A stretch of DNA of 64,000 bases from Phenylobacterium sp. (GTDB lineage: Bacteria > Pseudomonadota > Alphaproteobacteria > Caulobacterales > Caulobacteraceae), in NCBI RefSeq assembly GCF_013822795.1, contig NZ_PNLB01000003.1:212270-276269 (forward strand), written 5' to 3'. The translations under genes and the position numbers were made by a program. This document shows, piece by piece, positions 16,075 to 24,081 of this stretch. Under the pieces are notes generated by a model that searched no databases, had not been told where the DNA came from, and saw only the letters and a program-made list of their open reading frames with translations. The stretch's first letter is position 1. Each line of letters starts with the position of its first letter.

Positions 16075-16512
16075 ATGGCCGAGCCAAAGGAGTTCTGGCT
16101 ACGCGCCTTCGCCATCAAGGTCGAAGCTCACGCCGGGCGGCTATTGGTGACCAACGCCGCCTTCGTCGCCGGCAACTGGGCCTTGGACGGGCGCATGGAA
16201 ATTCTGCTGATGATCCTGGCGGGAGCGACGATGCTGCTTGGGTTGCCCGCCCTGCTGCTGTGGATGGCCAGGGACTTCACCCGTACGGGTCCTCGCGTCC
16301 CGCTGTTCAGCGGCGCCTGGGAGGCGTCGAACAAGGGTTTCGATCGACGCCTGACGATCCTGCTTTACGTCACCTTCGCCGGTCTTTTTGTCTGCATGGT
16401 CCTGCAGGCCCCCGAGGCCTCGATACTTCTGATGTTCACCACCGCCTGGACAATCGGAATGGGGCTGCATCGGAGCCGGCGGAAGCCTGGCTCCGAGACC
16501 GAGGCGAACTAG
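16075..16512 (+). CDS. Hypothetical inner-membrane protein
   Basis: The protein has 145 residues, starting 12 bp after the HtaA-domain gene, so the two are probably cotranscribed. It shows about three membrane segments (roughly 43-65, 94-112 and 115-132), and a basic C-terminal tail (HRSRRKPGSETEAN). No family is recognised. Its stop overlaps that of the convergent CoaD-family gene by 4 bp. Confidence 0.6.
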   Translation: MAEPKEFWLRAFAIKVEAHAGRLLVTNAAFVAGNWALDGRMEILLMILAGATMLLGLPALLLWMARDFTRTGPRVPLFSGAWEASNKGFDRRLTILLYVTFAGLFVCMVLQAPEASILLMFTTAWTIGMGLHRSRRKPGSETEAN

Positions 16513-17039
16513 CCCGCCGGCTCGCCGAACTTGGCCCGCAGCGCCCGCTCGACGCTGGGGGTCACCAGCCAGGAGACGTCTTCGCCGAGGCTGGCCAGTT
16601 CGCGGGCGGTGCTGGAGCTGACGTGCAGGAAGGTCTCGCGGCAGATGATGTGGATCATCGGCATGTTCGGCTCGAGCCGGCCAAGGATGCCGTGATAGCG
16701 GAACTCGTCGTCGAAGTCGGACGACTGGCGCAGGCCGCGGACGATGTGGGTGGCGCCGATGCGGTGGGCGTACTTGATGACGCTCTCGCCCTCGAAGGCG
16801 CCGATCTCGACCTGGGGCGGCAAGGTCCCCTGCCCGGCCAAGCCTAGATCGATGACCGACTGGGCGATCAGGTCCAGCCGCTCGTCGACGTCGAACAGGC
16901 CGGCCTTGAGCGGATTGATACCGACCGCCACGTGCACGACGTCGAAGGTGAGCAGCGCCTTCTGGATGATGTCCAGGTGACCGAACGTGATCGGGTCGAA
17001 CGAGCCGGCATAGATGGCCCGGGTGCGCGCAGGCTTCAT
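16509..17039 (-). CDS. coaD: CoaD-family phosphopantetheine adenylyltransferase
   Basis: The protein has 176 residues, slightly longer than the usual 160-165. The nucleotidyltransferase signature GSFDPITFGHLDII (12-25), the pantetheine-side stretch HIVRGLRQSSDFDDEF (about 97-112) and SSSTARELASLG (about 140-151) are present. It should transfer AMP from ATP to 4'-phosphopantetheine, making dephospho-CoA. Several family positions differ (SSSTARE where SSSxVRE is common, and a divergent middle), so it could be a second, specialised copy rather than the housekeeping enzyme. Confidence 0.78.
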   Translation of the reverse strand: MKPARTRAIYAGSFDPITFGHLDIIQKALLTFDVVHVAVGINPLKAGLFDVDERLDLIAQSVIDLGLAGQGTLPPQVEIGAFEGESVIKYAHRIGATHIVRGLRQSSDFDDEFRYHGILGRLEPNMPMIHIICRETFLHVSSSTARELASLGEDVSWLVTPSVERALRAKFGEPAG

Positions 17040-17070
17040 GCGCCCATTGGTCCAGCCGCAGGCTTGGCCG

Positions 17071-18537
17071 TCAAGGCGTCGGACTCCCCACCCCGGGGTT
17101 CTCGAACGCGCCGCCGTCGATCGCCACCGCTGGAGCGTAGGCGCCGGCCCGGGGCCGCGCGAAGATCATCCGGGTGTCCTCGCCCTCGGGCCGCAGCTCG
17201 ACCGGGCATCCGTCGGACAGACGCGCGCCGAGGCCGCTGAGCGTTACGCCGCGCACGAGCAGTTCGCGGCCCTCGACGGCGGTCAGCGGGATGATGTTGA
17301 GCCGCCCGCCGCGGGTGGTGAAGCGGACGGGCGCGCCGTCCTGCGTCTGCGCCTCTGCGATGCGCCAGGGCCGGGTCGCGTAGACCGCCTCGCCGTTGTC
17401 GCGCAGCCAAGCGCCGATGGCGTTGAGCCGCTCGATCTGCGGCGTGGGAATCTGGGCGTCGTCGCCGCGCGGGCCGATATTGAGCAGCAGGTTGCCGCCC
17501 TTGGAGACGCTGTCGACCAGTTCCAGCAGCAGGTGCTCGACGCTTTCGTAGTCGCTCTCGCCGTCATTGCGGTTGAAACCGAACGAGTGGCTCATGCCGC
17601 GCGTCGCCTCCCACTTGCGGTCCTGAATGTCGGCGAAGCGGACGTATTCGGGGGTGCGGAAGTCGCTGTGCGGCACCGGCGGCGGCACGACGCCGTCGGC
17701 CCCGCCGCCGGACTTGGCGGCGCGGGACTCGATCATCCGGTCGAGCACCAGCCGGGGCAGCTTATGGCGCAGCAACCGCGCGGTGAAGGTCGGGGTTTTC
17801 CAGCGATCGTTGACCACGCCGTCGGGCACGGCGGCGTAGTAGTCGTCGAACAGCGCGTCGAGCTCGCCCTGGGCGGTCGGCCAGGAGATGTCGTTCCACA
17901 GCACGCTAGGCTCGTAGCGCTCGACCAACTCGCGGGTCTGGGCCGTGGCGTAGGCCGGGTAGCGGCCGCCGGGCACCGAGCCGACGAAGTCCATCAGCGT
18001 GCGCAGCGGCTCGGGATTGAAGCTCCAGTCGATGCCGCCCGAATAGTAGACGCCGAAGCGCAGGCCGGCGCGGCGCACGGCGGCGGCCAGCTCGCCGACC
18101 ACGTCGCGCTCGGTGCGCCAGCCCTGAGCGTGCGGATGGGCCACCCGCGAGGGCCACAGGCAGTAGCCGTCGTGGTGTTTGGTGACCAACACGACGTAGC
18201 GCGCCCCGGAACCGGCGATCGCCTCAGCCCAAGCGTCGGGATCCCACTGGCTCAAACCCGCCAGGAACGGCTCGCGGAAGTCGCGATAGGGCGCGCCGCC
18301 ATAGGTGTCGCGGTGGAACGCGGCCGAGGGCGTGTCAGGCGACTTGATCGCGTTCTCGTACCACTCGGTATAGGGCGAAAGCGCCACCGCCCGGCGGTAG
18401 TCGGTCTTGAAGATGTCGGAGATCTTGCCGACCTTGGGCGCGAAGGCGGGGATCGAGAACAGGCCCCAATGGATGAAGACGCCGAACTTGGCGTCGTCAT
18501 ACCAGCCCGGCAACGCACGCCCCGCAAACGTCCCCAT
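17071..18537 (-). CDS. GH29 alpha-L-fucosidase family glycoside hydrolase
   Basis: The protein has 488 residues without a signal peptide. GH29 features are FGVFIHWG (18-25), VLVTKHHDGYCLWPS (about 116-130) and the nucleophile loop SVLWNDISWP (211-220) with Asp216 as the likely nucleophile. The enzyme releases fucose from glycans with retention of configuration. The absence of an export signal suggests it acts on imported oligosaccharides. A C-terminal beta domain follows the barrel from about 390. It has no carbohydrate-transport neighbours. Confidence 0.85.
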   Translation of the reverse strand: MGTFAGRALPGWYDDAKFGVFIHWGLFSIPAFAPKVGKISDIFKTDYRRAVALSPYTEWYENAIKSPDTPSAAFHRDTYGGAPYRDFREPFLAGLSQWDPDAWAEAIAGSGARYVVLVTKHHDGYCLWPSRVAHPHAQGWRTERDVVGELAAAVRRAGLRFGVYYSGGIDWSFNPEPLRTLMDFVGSVPGGRYPAYATAQTRELVERYEPSVLWNDISWPTAQGELDALFDDYYAAVPDGVVNDRWKTPTFTARLLRHKLPRLVLDRMIESRAAKSGGGADGVVPPPVPHSDFRTPEYVRFADIQDRKWEATRGMSHSFGFNRNDGESDYESVEHLLLELVDSVSKGGNLLLNIGPRGDDAQIPTPQIERLNAIGAWLRDNGEAVYATRPWRIAEAQTQDGAPVRFTTRGGRLNIIPLTAVEGRELLVRGVTLSGLGARLSDGCPVELRPEGEDTRMIFARPRAGAYAPAVAIDGGAFENPGVGSPTP

Positions 18538-18596
18538 GGCCGCCTCCCCGCGCCCCGGCCGGCGTCAGCGGCCGGCGGGGCTATCAGAGCCACGGG

Positions 18597-18619
18597 GCGG
18601 CGGCTTGGCAAGCCGCCGC
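18597..18619 (-). terminator. 10-bp stem after the monooxygenase gene
   Basis: GCGGCGGCTT (18597-18606) and AAGCCGCCGC (18610-18619) pair perfectly around a 3-nt loop, 15 bp after the stop of the monooxygenase gene. No T-run follows on the minus strand, so termination is probable but unproven. Confidence 0.5.
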
Positions 18620-18633
18620 ATATCGACGTTCGA

Positions 18634-20127
18634 TCAGGCGGCAAGATCCTGACTGGCCCGCGCCTGGGGCTTGGAGAACTGCATGACGCCGTCGTCGACC
18701 GAGCCGAAGCGCAGGCTGACGAGGTCCAGGGCGTAGTTCTGGTGCAGCTTCCACGGCTTCCTGGTTCCCTGCTTGGGGAACTGGTCGATGGAGCGCTGGA
18801 CGTAGCCGGAAGAGAAGTCGAGCCAGGGCGCCTCGCCGACGGTGGGATCGGGCTTGGGCGTGCAGATCGGCTGGCCGGTGCGGTCCATGTGGTTGAGCAG
18901 GCGGCAAACGTACTCGCAGGTCAGGTCGCACTTCAGCGTCCACGAGGCGTTGGTGTAGCCGAAGGCCGAGGCCAGGTTCGGCACGCCGCTGTACATCATG
19001 CCCTTGTAGCTCATGGTGCTGGCCATATTGACCGGCTCGCCGTCGACGCTGACCTGCAGACCGCTGAGCAGTTGCAGCTTCAGGCCCGTGGCGGTGACGA
19101 CCACGTCGGCGTCGAGCTCCTGGCCGGACTTCAGCTTCAGGCCGGTCTTGGTGAAGCCGTCGATCTGGTCGGTGACCACCGAGGCCGAGCCGTCCTTGAT
19201 CGCGTCGAACAGGTCGGCGTCCGGCACCAGGCACAGGCGCTGGTCCCAGGGGTTGTAGCGCGGGGTGAAGTGGGTCGCGACGTCGTAGTCCGGGCCCAGG
19301 TGCTGGCGCACCATGTCGATGATCTGCTGCTTGGTCTTTTCCGGCTTCTTGCGGGCCAGGTTGAAGAACAGCATGCCGAACAGCACGTTGCGCCAACGGG
19401 TGATGCCATAGGCCAGCTTGGCCGGCAGCTTGGCGCGCAGCCAGTTGGCGGCGGCGTCCTCGGCCGGGCGCGAGACCACGTAGGTCGGCGAGCGCTGCAG
19501 CATGGTCACGTGGGCCGCGGTCTTGGCCATTTCCGGCACCAGGGTGACGGCGGTGGCGCCGCTGCCGATCACCACGACCTTCTTGCCCGAATAGTCGAGG
19601 TCTTCCGGCCACTTCTGGGGATGGACGATCTGGCCCTGGAACTGGTCGGTCCCAGCGAACTGCGGGGTGTAGCCCTCGGCGTAGTCGTAGTAGCCGGTGC
19701 ACATGAAAAGGAAGTTGCAGGTCAGGCGGACCGCGTCCTTGTTCGGGCCGACCTCCGCCTCGATCGTCCAGCGGGCGTCGGCCGAGGACCACGAGGCGCG
19801 CTTCACCTGGTGGCCGAAGCGGATATGGCGGTCGATGCCGTTCTCGATGGCGGTGTCGCGCACGTACTTCAGGATCGAGGGACCATCGGCGATGGCCTTG
19901 GCCTCGCGCCAGGGCTTGAAGGCGTAGCCCAGGGTGTACATGTCGCTGTCGGAACGGATGCCCGGATAGCGGAACAGGTCCCAGGTGCCGCCGCTGGCCT
20001 CGCGGCCTTCCAGGATGGCGTAGGTCTTCCCCGGGCAATTGGCCTGCAGATGATAGCCCGCGCCAATGCCCGAGAGCCCGGCCCCGACGATCAGCACGTC
20101 GAAATGTTCGCTGCCCACCAATGTCAC
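18634..20127 (-). CDS. Flavin-dependent Baeyer-Villiger-type monooxygenase
   Basis: The protein has 497 residues. It carries an N-terminal FAD-binding GAGLSG (15-20), the Baeyer-Villiger fingerprint FQGQIVHPQKWP (163-174) and an NADPH-binding GSGATA (188-193). It belongs to the flavin-containing/EthA-like monooxygenase group, which oxidises ketones to esters or lactones or oxidises soft heteroatoms. The substrate is unknown. It is divergent from the NDH-2 gene with about 155 bp between. Confidence 0.85.
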   Translation of the reverse strand: MTLVGSEHFDVLIVGAGLSGIGAGYHLQANCPGKTYAILEGREASGGTWDLFRYPGIRSDSDMYTLGYAFKPWREAKAIADGPSILKYVRDTAIENGIDRHIRFGHQVKRASWSSADARWTIEAEVGPNKDAVRLTCNFLFMCTGYYDYAEGYTPQFAGTDQFQGQIVHPQKWPEDLDYSGKKVVVIGSGATAVTLVPEMAKTAAHVTMLQRSPTYVVSRPAEDAAANWLRAKLPAKLAYGITRWRNVLFGMLFFNLARKKPEKTKQQIIDMVRQHLGPDYDVATHFTPRYNPWDQRLCLVPDADLFDAIKDGSASVVTDQIDGFTKTGLKLKSGQELDADVVVTATGLKLQLLSGLQVSVDGEPVNMASTMSYKGMMYSGVPNLASAFGYTNASWTLKCDLTCEYVCRLLNHMDRTGQPICTPKPDPTVGEAPWLDFSSGYVQRSIDQFPKQGTRKPWKLHQNYALDLVSLRFGSVDDGVMQFSKPQARASQDLAA

Positions 20128-20282
20128 CTATGAAATCGCGTCCCGGCCCCCCGGCCAGGATTCCTCAAACAGTTGTTCGACATCATGCGCTCTCGGACAG
20201 CGTTCGCCAAATGCGGTTCGACGCCTTGCCGGATGCAGCCGCACGGCCTCTAGATGGGTGTGCGCCGCAACCGGAGATTTCC

Positions 20283-21536
20283 ATGTCCCAGGCCGACAAA
20301 CCCCGCGTCGTGATCGTGGGCGGCGGCTTTGGCGGACTGGAGGCGGCGCGGGCCCTGGCGCGGGCCGACTGCCAGATCACCCTTATCGACCAGCGCAACT
20401 ATCACCTGTTTCAGCCCCTGCTCTATCAGGTGGCGACCGCGGCGCTGTCGCCGTCGGAGATCGCCTGGCCGCTGCGCCACGTGCTGACCCGGCAGGCCAA
20501 TGCGCGGGTGGTGATGACCCGGGCCACGCGCGTCGACCTCGCAGCCCGCAGGGTGGTCACCGAGGCGGGGGAGTTTCCCTATGACTACCTGATCGTCGCC
20601 ACCGGGGCCGCCCACTCGTACTTCGGCAAGCCGCAGTGGGAGACGCACGCGCCTGGCCTGAAGAGCCTGGAGGACGCCACCGAGTTGCGCCGCCGGGTGC
20701 TGTCGGCGTTCGAGGAGGCCGAGACCGCCCCGCCGGAGCGCCGCGCGGCGCTGCTGACCTTCGTGGTGGTCGGCGGCGGGGCGACGGGTGTGGAAATGGC
20801 CGGGGCGGTGGCCGAACTGGCGCGCGACGCCCTGAGCCGCGACTTCCGCCAGATCGATCCGGGCCAGGCGCGGGTGCTGCTGGTCGAGGGCGGACCGCGG
20901 GTGTTGCCGGCCCTGTCGCCCGACCTCTCGGCCTATGCCGAGCGGGCGCTGGAAGGCCTCGGCGTGGAGGTGCGCACCGGGGCGATGGTCACCGACGTCG
21001 ACGCCGGGGGCGTGGTCCTGGGCGAGACCCGGGTCGCGGCCCGCACCATCGTCTGGGCGGCCGGGGTCGCCGCCTCGCCGCTGGCCGCAGAGCTGGCGGC
21101 CGAGCACGACCGCGCCGGACGGGTGAAAGTCGCCGCCGACCTGTCGCTGCCCGGCCATCCGGAGGTGTTCGTGGTCGGCGACGCTGCGGCCATGGCCAGC
21201 GGCGGCAAGCCCGTACCCGGCATCGCCCCGGCCGCCAAGCAGGCCGGCAAACACGCGGCCCGGCAGATCGCCGAGCGGCTGAACGGACGGCCCGGCGAGG
21301 CGCCGTTCAGCTATATGCACGCCGGAGACCTGGCCACCATCGGCCGGCACGCGGCGGCGGTGCAGATCGGGCAGGTCAAGCTGACCGGCTTCATCGGCTG
21401 GGTGTTCTGGGGCGTGGCCCACGTCTACTTCCTGATCGGCCTGCGCAATCGCATCGCGGTGGCCTTCGACTGGCTGTGGAGCTGGCTGACCCGCCAGCGC
21501 AACATCCGCCTGATCGTGCAGCATCGCGGCCGATAA
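20283..21536 (+). CDS. ndh: Type II NADH:quinone dehydrogenase
   Basis: The protein has 417 residues from the ATG at 20283 (MSQADKPRVVIVGGGFGG); an earlier in-frame ATG at 20121 would add 54 residues before the FAD site. It has two Rossmann folds, GGGFGG (13-18) for FAD and VVGGGATGVEMAG (about 158-170) for NADH, and the C-terminal membrane-associating stretch GWVFWGVAHVYFLIGLRNR typical of NDH-2. It passes electrons from NADH to quinone without pumping protons, at the cytoplasmic membrane surface. Confidence 0.88.
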   Translation: MSQADKPRVVIVGGGFGGLEAARALARADCQITLIDQRNYHLFQPLLYQVATAALSPSEIAWPLRHVLTRQANARVVMTRATRVDLAARRVVTEAGEFPYDYLIVATGAAHSYFGKPQWETHAPGLKSLEDATELRRRVLSAFEEAETAPPERRAALLTFVVVGGGATGVEMAGAVAELARDALSRDFRQIDPGQARVLLVEGGPRVLPALSPDLSAYAERALEGLGVEVRTGAMVTDVDAGGVVLGETRVAARTIVWAAGVAASPLAAELAAEHDRAGRVKVAADLSLPGHPEVFVVGDAAAMASGGKPVPGIAPAAKQAGKHAARQIAERLNGRPGEAPFSYMHAGDLATIGRHAAAVQIGQVKLTGFIGWVFWGVAHVYFLIGLRNRIAVAFDWLWSWLTRQRNIRLIVQHRGR

Positions 21537-21600
21537 GGCGAAGCTCAGCCGCCTGCCCGCTTGACCCTGTGGAAGACGCGCGGTGATGTAACTCGATACA

Positions 21601-21608
21601 GACCGGTC
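21601..21608. promoter_or_regulatory. Palindrome in the TetR promoter, putative autoregulatory operator
   Basis: GACCGGTC is an 8-bp palindrome 20 bp before the TetR-family ATG at 21628, in the context ACAGACCGGTCGCTCA. Several TetR-family operators contain an ACCGGTC core, so autoregulation is plausible. Confidence 0.4.
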
Positions 21609-21627
21609 GCTCACTGAAAGGCGGGAC

Positions 21628-22212
21628 ATGGCGGCGAGACCATCCAAGACGACGGACACCGCGCCGCGCTCGGCGCGCGACCGCATCTTCGAGGCGGCCC
21701 GGGACATGTTCTATCGCAAGGGCATCCGCGCGGTCGGCGTCGAGAGCATCGCCGCCGAGGCCGGGGCGACCAAGATGAGCCTCTATCGCAACTTCCCCTC
21801 CAAGGACGAGTTGGTCGCCGCGGTGCTGCGCGAGCAGTCGAAGGAAGGCTGGGCCTGGTGGGAGGAGATCATCGCGCGCTTCGACACGCCGCGGGCCCAG
21901 CTGGAGGGACTGTTCGACGCCTTCGCCGAGAGTTCGCAGACGCATGGCTGCGCGCTGTGCAACGCTGCGGTCGAGCTGCACGAACCCGACCATCCGGCGT
22001 TCCTGGTCGCCAAGGCCCACAAGATGGAGACGCGGCGGCGGCTGATCGAGCTGGCCCGCGCCGCGGGCGCCGCCGACGACGAGCTCGGCGACGGGCTGCT
22101 GCTGTTGCTCGAAGGCTCGCACATGGCCCGCATCACCTTGGGCGGCGAAGGCCCCGACCGCATGTTGCCGCGGACGGCGCGCGCCCTGATCCGCGAATAC
22201 CTCGACCGCTGA
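21628..22212 (+). CDS. TetR-family transcriptional regulator
   Basis: The protein has 194 residues. The HTH lies at about 18-62 (RDRIFEAARDMFYRKGIRAVGVESIAAEAGATKMSLYRNFPSKDELV). The ligand-binding C-terminal half contains a Cys-rich patch (HGCALCNAAVEL) that could sense electrophiles or oxidants, but that is a guess. It follows ndh by about 90 bp on the same strand. A bidirectional terminator closes the unit. Confidence 0.88.
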   Translation: MAARPSKTTDTAPRSARDRIFEAARDMFYRKGIRAVGVESIAAEAGATKMSLYRNFPSKDELVAAVLREQSKEGWAWWEEIIARFDTPRAQLEGLFDAFAESSQTHGCALCNAAVELHEPDHPAFLVAKAHKMETRRRLIELARAAGAADDELGDGLLLLLEGSHMARITLGGEGPDRMLPRTARALIREYLDR

Positions 22213-22222
22213 ACCCCACGAA

Positions 22223-22250
22223 AAAGGCCCGCTCGTTCGAGCGGGCCTTT
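22223..22250. terminator. Bidirectional rho-independent terminator
   Basis: AAAGGCCCGCTCG (22223-22235) and CGAGCGGGCCTTT (22238-22250) form a 13-bp perfect stem with extra A residues on the left. It sits between the stops of two convergent genes (TetR and PEP-CTERM) and can end both transcripts. Confidence 0.85.
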
Positions 22251-22273
22251 CACAATCAAGTCGCAGGCTGGGG

Positions 22274-23065
22274 TCAGACCGCCAGCATCTGACGGCGACG
22301 GGCCGAACGGACCATGGTCCCCACGCCGCCGAAGCCGATGATCATCATCGCCCAGGTGGCCGGTTCCGGCACGCCGCTGGCGACGCTGTAGAGGTCGATC
22401 TTGCCGCGGATGTAGGCGCTGTTGACCGCGCTCTCCTTGGTCCAGAAGCCGCCGCTGGGCGAGCCGTCAACCAGGAAGCCGTCGAGGTTCAGCGTGTACT
22501 GCTTGCCGCCGATCTGGAAGACCTGCGAGTTCGAGTTGAAGTTCATGGTCACGCGGTCGGCGCAGCCGTTCACATTGATGCCGCTGTTGTTCGGCTGACC
22601 GTTGGCGCACGGGTTCGACTGGTTCGTCGTCTCGTTGTGCGAGAAATTGTACTCGAAGGTCTTCGTGCCGAGGAACGAGCCGTCGGCCCAGACGTCGGTG
22701 GTGAAGCGCAGGCCGACGCCGGTGATCGCCCCGCCGCTGCTGATCGGGAAGTTCACGTGCTGGAACTCGCCGATGTTCACCGAGCCCGAAGAGTCGATGG
22801 CCTGGTCGAGGCTGGCCGAGAAGTCGGTGCCGACGAAGTTGTAGCCGCTCTGGCCGTAGCCGGTCGAATAGCCCCAGCGGATCGTGCCGTCGCCGCCGTT
22901 CGCAGAGGTGTTGAGGTTCACGCCGCCGACCGGGTCGAACCACACTCCCGCGACGTTCTTGAATTCGACCTGCACCGCCGCGGCGGCCGGAGTCGCGATC
23001 GCGGCCGCGAGAACCAGCGCCGAAATCACGGCCGGCGCCTTGACCTGAAATTTGAGCATATTCAC
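22274..23065 (-). CDS. Exported PEP-CTERM (PEPxxWAMM) protein
   Basis: The protein has 263 residues. A signal peptide ends near PAAAA/VQV. The body is a beta-sandwich-like domain with IRWGYSTGYGQSGYNF and FQHVNFPISSGG, resembling the THxN/choice-of-anchor-K type of PEP-CTERM proteins. The C terminus has the sorting tag VPEPATWAMMIIGFGG, a membrane segment and an Arg cluster (RSARRRQ). In organisms with exosortase the tag is cut and the protein is released or anchored at the surface. An exosortase gene is not in this window. The single inner Cys pair (NPCANG, NGCADR) could form a disulfide. Confidence 0.85.
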   Translation of the reverse strand: MNMLKFQVKAPAVISALVLAAAIATPAAAAVQVEFKNVAGVWFDPVGGVNLNTSANGGDGTIRWGYSTGYGQSGYNFVGTDFSASLDQAIDSSGSVNIGEFQHVNFPISSGGAITGVGLRFTTDVWADGSFLGTKTFEYNFSHNETTNQSNPCANGQPNNSGINVNGCADRVTMNFNSNSQVFQIGGKQYTLNLDGFLVDGSPSGGFWTKESAVNSAYIRGKIDLYSVASGVPEPATWAMMIIGFGGVGTMVRSARRRQMLAV

Positions 23066-23154
23066 GCAAACCCACCTTGTTGTTGTTCTAGATGGCAGTC
23101 GATTTGCGCCACAATTCCGCCACGCACAACAACATTGCTTAACATTTTACAATT

Positions 23155-23199
23155 GATCTGAACACTTCCCCTGACAGTTGTTTTTACTAAGTTCAGATC
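23155..23199. promoter_or_regulatory. Inverted repeat in the long PEP-CTERM upstream region
   Basis: GATCTGAAC (23155-23163) and GTTCAGATC (23191-23199) are perfect 9-bp inverted copies 36 bp apart start to start, about 90-135 bp before the PEP-CTERM start at 23065. A second inverted repeat, AGTCCG-TT-CGGACT, lies at 23220-23233. Both fit regulator binding sites. The rest of 23066-23489 holds no gene that could be supported. Confidence 0.4.
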
Positions 23200-23489
23200 G
23201 TCCAATACCCGACCAAACTAGTCCGTTCGGACTATCAGATGGCGGTCGGACGAACAGGCTCTATTGCGTCGAAACCTGACGTCGCGCGCATTTTCGCCAT
23301 CAGCATTTCGCAGCGGTCATGGGCGGCAAAACGCCGGCGACATCGCGCAGCTAGGCTGTATGGCCACACGGTCGCTCACCGTCCGGACACGCTCAGGCGT
23401 TCCTTCGCGCGGCCTTCACACGATCTGGATGCAGGCGCGCGACGCGGCAAAGCCGCGGTGCTCGCCGCGCCAGACTGACGAGAGGGACA

Positions 23490-23990
23490 ATGGAGAGACT
23501 TCAGCCGGCAGCCATCGAGGCCCCGCGTTTCGAGGAGCGCCCATGGACCTTTGCGGGCCTACGCCGCCGCCATGCCCGCAAAGAAGGCGTTTGGAACGCA
23601 TTGGACGAGCACTGGTGCGCGGCCTCCGAACGCTTCGCCAAGGTCGGCGGGCGCAAGGGCGGCGCGGGATACGGGCTCTACTACGACCTGTTCGCCCAGC
23701 GCGACGGGTTCGAGATGATCGCCGCGGTGGCCACCGACGACGAGGCCCGCCGGCCGGCCGCCTTCGAGCAGCTGCAGGTTCCGAGCCGCCGCTATGCGGT
23801 GTTCGCCCATCTCGGACCGGTGAGCCGGCTGCGCAGCACGATCTGGACCGCCTGGTACGGCTGGCTGCCGAACCTGGGCCTGCGCTCGGCCGGCGACAGC
23901 CTGACCCCCGACTTCATCGAGGTCTATGGCGACGACGCCGGCAACACCGGCCGGCCGGCGATCGAGGTCTGGTTTCCGGTCCGCGCCTGA
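23490..23990 (+). CDS. Stand-alone GyrI-like/effector-binding domain protein
   Basis: The protein has 166 residues and resembles the AraC/MerR effector-binding (GyrI-like) domain without a DNA-binding domain: GYGLYYDLFAQRDGFEMIAAV, VPSRRYAVFAHLGPVSRLRSTIWTAWYGWLP and the closing PAIEVWFPVRA. Such proteins bind amphipathic small molecules or hydrolyse them. The function here is unknown. It lies 92 bp before the PEP carboxylase gene on the same strand. Confidence 0.75.
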   Translation: MERLQPAAIEAPRFEERPWTFAGLRRRHARKEGVWNALDEHWCAASERFAKVGGRKGGAGYGLYYDLFAQRDGFEMIAAVATDDEARRPAAFEQLQVPSRRYAVFAHLGPVSRLRSTIWTAWYGWLPNLGLRSAGDSLTPDFIEVYGDDAGNTGRPAIEVWFPVRA

Positions 23991-24081
23991 GGCGCTCAAA
24001 CTCGCCCGCGACGGCGCGCCAAATCGCCTGTAGAGAACGCCGTGCATCGAATTGACGTAACGACATTCTGAAAGTGCGCGC

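Noticed and set aside
17014..20133. 1039-residue plus-strand frame across the fucosidase and monooxygenase genes
   Set aside because: It spans two well-supported minus-strand genes and has no domain of its own.
23239..23478. 79-residue ORF between the PEP-CTERM gene and the GyrI-like gene
   Set aside because: It has no ribosome binding site, and an overlapping frame is equally open; composition is not protein-like.
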